A stretch of DNA of 7,405 nt, taken from the NCBI GenBank assembly GCA_024400275.1, contig JAKSMY010000072.1, forward strand, positions 1-7,405, written 5' to 3'. The DNA is from Paludibacteraceae bacterium. Its GTDB lineage: Bacteria > Bacteroidota > Bacteroidia > Bacteroidales > Paludibacteraceae. Positions within the stretch are counted from its first letter, which is position 1. Every line of letters starts with the position of its first letter. The notes under the pieces are model-generated. The model did no database searches, was not told where the DNA came from, and saw only the letters and a list, made by a program, of their open reading frames with translations. Below, in pieces: positions 5,715 through 7,405 of this stretch. The position numbers were made by a program, and so were the translations under genes.

Positions 5715-6032
5715 ATGAAACGAGCACGTGTCAAATATCAAAATAAGTTAGCCGGTTGGCTGATAGAGGACGAGAATGGTTATACTTTTTCGTACGATGA
5801 GGCGTATTTGAAGGATAACGATGCGTGTGCTATCAGTTTAACATTGCCTTTACAAGCAATGCCGTACCATAGTGCGGTCTTGTTTCCATTTTTTGATGGA
5901 TTGATTCCCGAAGGGTGGTTATTGGATATTGCGCAAGAGAGTTGGAAAATCAATTTGCGAGACCGTATGTCGTTACTGTTGGTATGCTGTAAAGATTGTA
6001 TAGGAATAGTCAGTGTTGAAGAAGATGTGTAA
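5715..6032 (+). CDS. hipS: HipS-like antitoxin (stand-alone HipA N-terminal subdomain)
   Basis: 105 residues from ATG 5715, chosen over an earlier in-frame ATG at 5661 that overlaps hipB and adds a non-conserved leader. The protein corresponds to the HipA N-subdomain 1 alone: V-K-Y-Q-N-K-L-A-G-W-L near the start, the S-L-T-L-P-L strand (41-46), the FFDGLIPEGWLL block (59-70), and DRMSLLLVCCKDCIGIVSV (83-101), which ends where full-length HipA proteins would continue into the kinase. In the tripartite E. coli HipBST system the equivalent small protein, HipS, is the antitoxin that blocks the HipT active site. As I recall, a Glu and a Trp two residues apart do this, and E66-G-W68 here fits that pattern. 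The stop codon overlaps the start of the kinase gene by 8 nt, so production is probably coupled. Confidence 0.82.
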   Translation: MKRARVKYQNKLAGWLIEDENGYTFSYDEAYLKDNDACAISLTLPLQAMPYHSAVLFPFFDGLIPEGWLLDIAQESWKINLRDRMSLLLVCCKDCIGIVSVEEDV

Positions 6033-6975
6033 ATGTTTGTATTGTTATAACGAGTTGGCTGCCGGAGAAGTGGATTTCCATGCAGGATGTGCCAAGCAGA
6101 TTTTCGGAACAACAGATGTTCCGAGGTTGCCGTATGAGCACACACGTCTTAAGGAGTTGGCAAAGGATATTATACGTTCTCAAATGGCAGTTACGGGTGT
6201 GCAACCCAAACTTTCCTTGGATATTGAGCGTGTCCAACATACACAACGTTTTACTATTGTTGGTTTGTGGGGACGATATATACTCAAACCCCAAACTGAA
6301 TTGTATGCCTATCTGCCCGAGTTGGAAGATGTTACTATGCATTTGGCTCAAGCAAGTGCAATAGAGGTGGTGCCGCACACGCTAATCCGCTTTCAGGATG
6401 GACAATTAGGTTATCTGACACGGCGCATTGACAGAACAAAAGATGGTGTGAAAATAGCGATGGAAGATATGTGTCAACTATCTGAAAAACTGACAGAACA
6501 CAAGTATCGTGGTTCATACGAGCAGATCGCTAAATTGATAAAAAAACATTCAGTTGCTCCTATGCTGGATTTGAATAACTTTTGGGAAGTAGTTGTTTTT
6601 TGCTTTTTGACTGGGAATAGCGATATGCATCTCAAAAATTTCTCTCTATACAAGCCATCTACGCGAGGTTTTGTTTTGACACCTGCATACGATTTGCTGA
6701 ATACAAAACTGGCATTGCCTTCTGATACCGAAGAATTAGCATTAACCTTGAATGGCAAGAAGAGCCGGCTGACAAAGGAGGATTTTGTAGTGGCAATGAC
6801 AGGAACGGGACTATTGCCCAAAGTGGTAGATAATATATTCCGCAAGTTTGAGAAGGTTGTACCCTCTTGGAAACCGATTATACAGCGGTCGTTCTTGCCG
6901 AAAGAGATGCAAGACCGATACTGGGAGATTGTGGCAGAAAGAAGTAAACGGCTATTTGGAGAGGACGTCAAGTAA
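6025..6975 (+). CDS. hipT: HipT-like serine/threonine kinase toxin with N-terminal Cys/His motif
   Basis: 316 residues from ATG 6025, which overlaps the hipS stop; a GTG at 6013 would add only M-L-K-K. Kinase features of the HipA fold: Gly-rich loop MAVTGVQPKLSL (54-65), ATP-binding Lys in YILKPQ (85-90), catalytic loop G197-N-S-D200-M-H-L-K-N-F, and metal-binding D223 in TPAYDLLNT (219-227). With the N-subdomain encoded separately by hipS, this is the HipBST arrangement. E. coli HipT phosphorylates tryptophanyl-tRNA synthetase and halts translation; canonical HipA targets GltX. The target here is unknown. Two oddities: residues 4-22 hold C-x2-C-x11-H-x2-C, a possible zinc knuckle that I do not recall in E. 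coli HipT, and the loop reads A55-V-T57 where E. coli HipT has the autophosphorylated Ser-Ile-Ser. The catalytic residues look intact, so the kinase is probably active. A further small gene follows after 14 nt. Confidence 0.85.
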   Translation: MCKCLYCYNELAAGEVDFHAGCAKQIFGTTDVPRLPYEHTRLKELAKDIIRSQMAVTGVQPKLSLDIERVQHTQRFTIVGLWGRYILKPQTELYAYLPELEDVTMHLAQASAIEVVPHTLIRFQDGQLGYLTRRIDRTKDGVKIAMEDMCQLSEKLTEHKYRGSYEQIAKLIKKHSVAPMLDLNNFWEVVVFCFLTGNSDMHLKNFSLYKPSTRGFVLTPAYDLLNTKLALPSDTEELALTLNGKKSRLTKEDFVVAMTGTGLLPKVVDNIFRKFEKVVPSWKPIIQRSFLPKEMQDRYWEIVAERSKRLFGEDVK

Positions 6976-6989
6976 AAATATAGGTATAT

Positions 6990-7307
6990 ATGGCAGATGT
7001 AATATTGATGTATCCGGTGGAGGAAATCCGCGGCAAAGTGTTTGCCGGTGATGATGTATATTTCCGTAAACAGAACGGTAAGGTGCGTATTGTTCGTTTG
7101 AAAAATCCTCGCACTGAGTTCTCGGCACATGAGAAAGAAGTTCGTACCAGTTTTGGCGCGTTGTCCAAAAAAGCCTCAACAATAGCCAAAGATGCAACGT
7201 TAGCGGCACCCTATATGCCCGGTTTTGAGGCTCAAAAAGGAAATGAGAAAGGTACCAAAGTGCTATATCGATATATTTTGAGTCAATTGCAGAAAGAGAA
7301 AGAGTAG
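6990..7307 (+). CDS. Small basic protein of unknown function, fourth gene of the Hip operon
   Basis: 105 residues, starting 14 nt after the hipT stop, with no visible promoter between them, so cotranscription is likely. The protein is basic (about 20 Lys/Arg against 13 Asp/Glu), with no signal peptide or membrane segment. The N-terminal half looks like beta strands (VILMYPVEEIRGKVFAG, DVYFRKQ, VRIVRLKNPR), and the second half is helical, ending in LYRYILSQLQKEKE. Small Bacteroidales hypothetical proteins with a similar start and an R-L-K-N-P-R-like segment seem familiar from memory, but I cannot name a family. Possible roles include a nucleic-acid-binding accessory protein or a mobile-element cargo protein with no link to HipBST. 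ATG 6990 is the first start in the frame and gives a compact operon spacing. Confidence 0.7.
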   Translation: MADVILMYPVEEIRGKVFAGDDVYFRKQNGKVRIVRLKNPRTEFSAHEKEVRTSFGALSKKASTIAKDATLAAPYMPGFEAQKGNEKGTKVLYRYILSQLQKEKE

Positions 7308-7335
7308 TATAAGGTGGTATTGAGACCTTTCGATA

Positions 7336-7366
7336 TTACGTTTATGTTACGTTTATGTTACGTTAC
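7336..7366 (+). repeat. 11-bp tandem repeat TTACGTTTATG x2 plus partial third copy
   Basis: Two perfect units at 7336-7346 and 7347-7357, then a partial third copy TTACGTTAC. It lies in the AT-rich non-coding stretch after the last gene. It could be an iterated protein-binding site, a recombinase arm site or simple slippage; the sequence alone does not decide. The rest of 7308-7405 holds no gene that I can see. Confidence 0.6.
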
Positions 7367-7405
7367 AGTCATAGGAAAATAGCATATAAAACAATAATAA
7401 AATAA

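Noticed and set aside
6013..6024. GTG start for the kinase, 4 codons upstream
   Set aside because: The ATG at 6025 gives the compact overlap with the hipS stop and places the first Cys motif close to the N-terminus; the extra codons add nothing recognisable. The choice is not certain.
7311..7329. Terminator after the last gene (AAGGT ... ACCTT)
   Set aside because: Only a 5-bp stem with a 9-nt loop and a run of three T's; too weak to call.

Overview
The window looks like a chromosomal segment of a Bacteroidales bacterium (Bacteroides/Parabacteroides/Prevotella relatives). Three things point there. Two promoters match the Bacteroidetes layout TTTG-N20-TAnnTTTG. The protein families present (RhuM with a PLD-like tail, a split HipA whose kinase has a Cys/His N-terminus) are, from memory, common in that order. 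Simple tandem repeats inside a gene give a peptide pattern I recall from gut Bacteroides. No genus can be assigned from the sequence alone.

Layout. (1) Positions 1-184: the 3' end of a plus-strand glycosyltransferase. (2) Positions 203-1781, minus strand: an AT-rich accessory pair, a lipoprotein of unknown function preceded by a RhuM-family gene. The RhuM gene has lost its N-terminal DNA-binding segment, apparently through an internal deletion that left an in-frame TAG near the original start. (3) Positions 1782-1981: a compact divergent control region with two back-to-back promoters. Between them lies a 9-bp-arm palindrome that overlaps the -33 box of the rightward promoter. (4) Positions 1982-5374, plus strand: a tight four-gene run. 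It encodes a KdsC/NeuA-type HAD phosphatase, an IspD/TarI-type cytidylyltransferase that overlaps it by 28 nt, an RlmI-like rRNA methyltransferase 2 nt later, and a YghZ-like aldo/keto reductase 11 nt after that. The first two may cooperate in making a CMP- or CDP-activated sugar or polyol, but the second may simply be the isoprenoid enzyme IspD. (5) Positions 5375-7307, plus strand: a tripartite HipBST-type toxin-antitoxin locus. It consists of an XRE repressor (HipB), a separate HipA N-terminal domain protein (HipS) and a HipA-like kinase (HipT), followed 14 nt later by a small basic protein of unknown function. Three 18-bp palindromes spaced 40-41 bp apart precede hipB and are probable autoregulatory operators. 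(6) Positions 7308-7405: non-coding, AT-rich, with an 11-bp tandem repeat.

The most interesting part is the Hip locus. It follows the known HipBST plan, but the kinase has a Cys/His cluster at its N-terminus, its Gly-rich loop reads A-V-T where E. coli HipT has Ser-Ile-Ser, and a fourth gene appears to be part of the transcription unit. Everything here rests on reading motifs by eye and on remembered family features; no database search was run.
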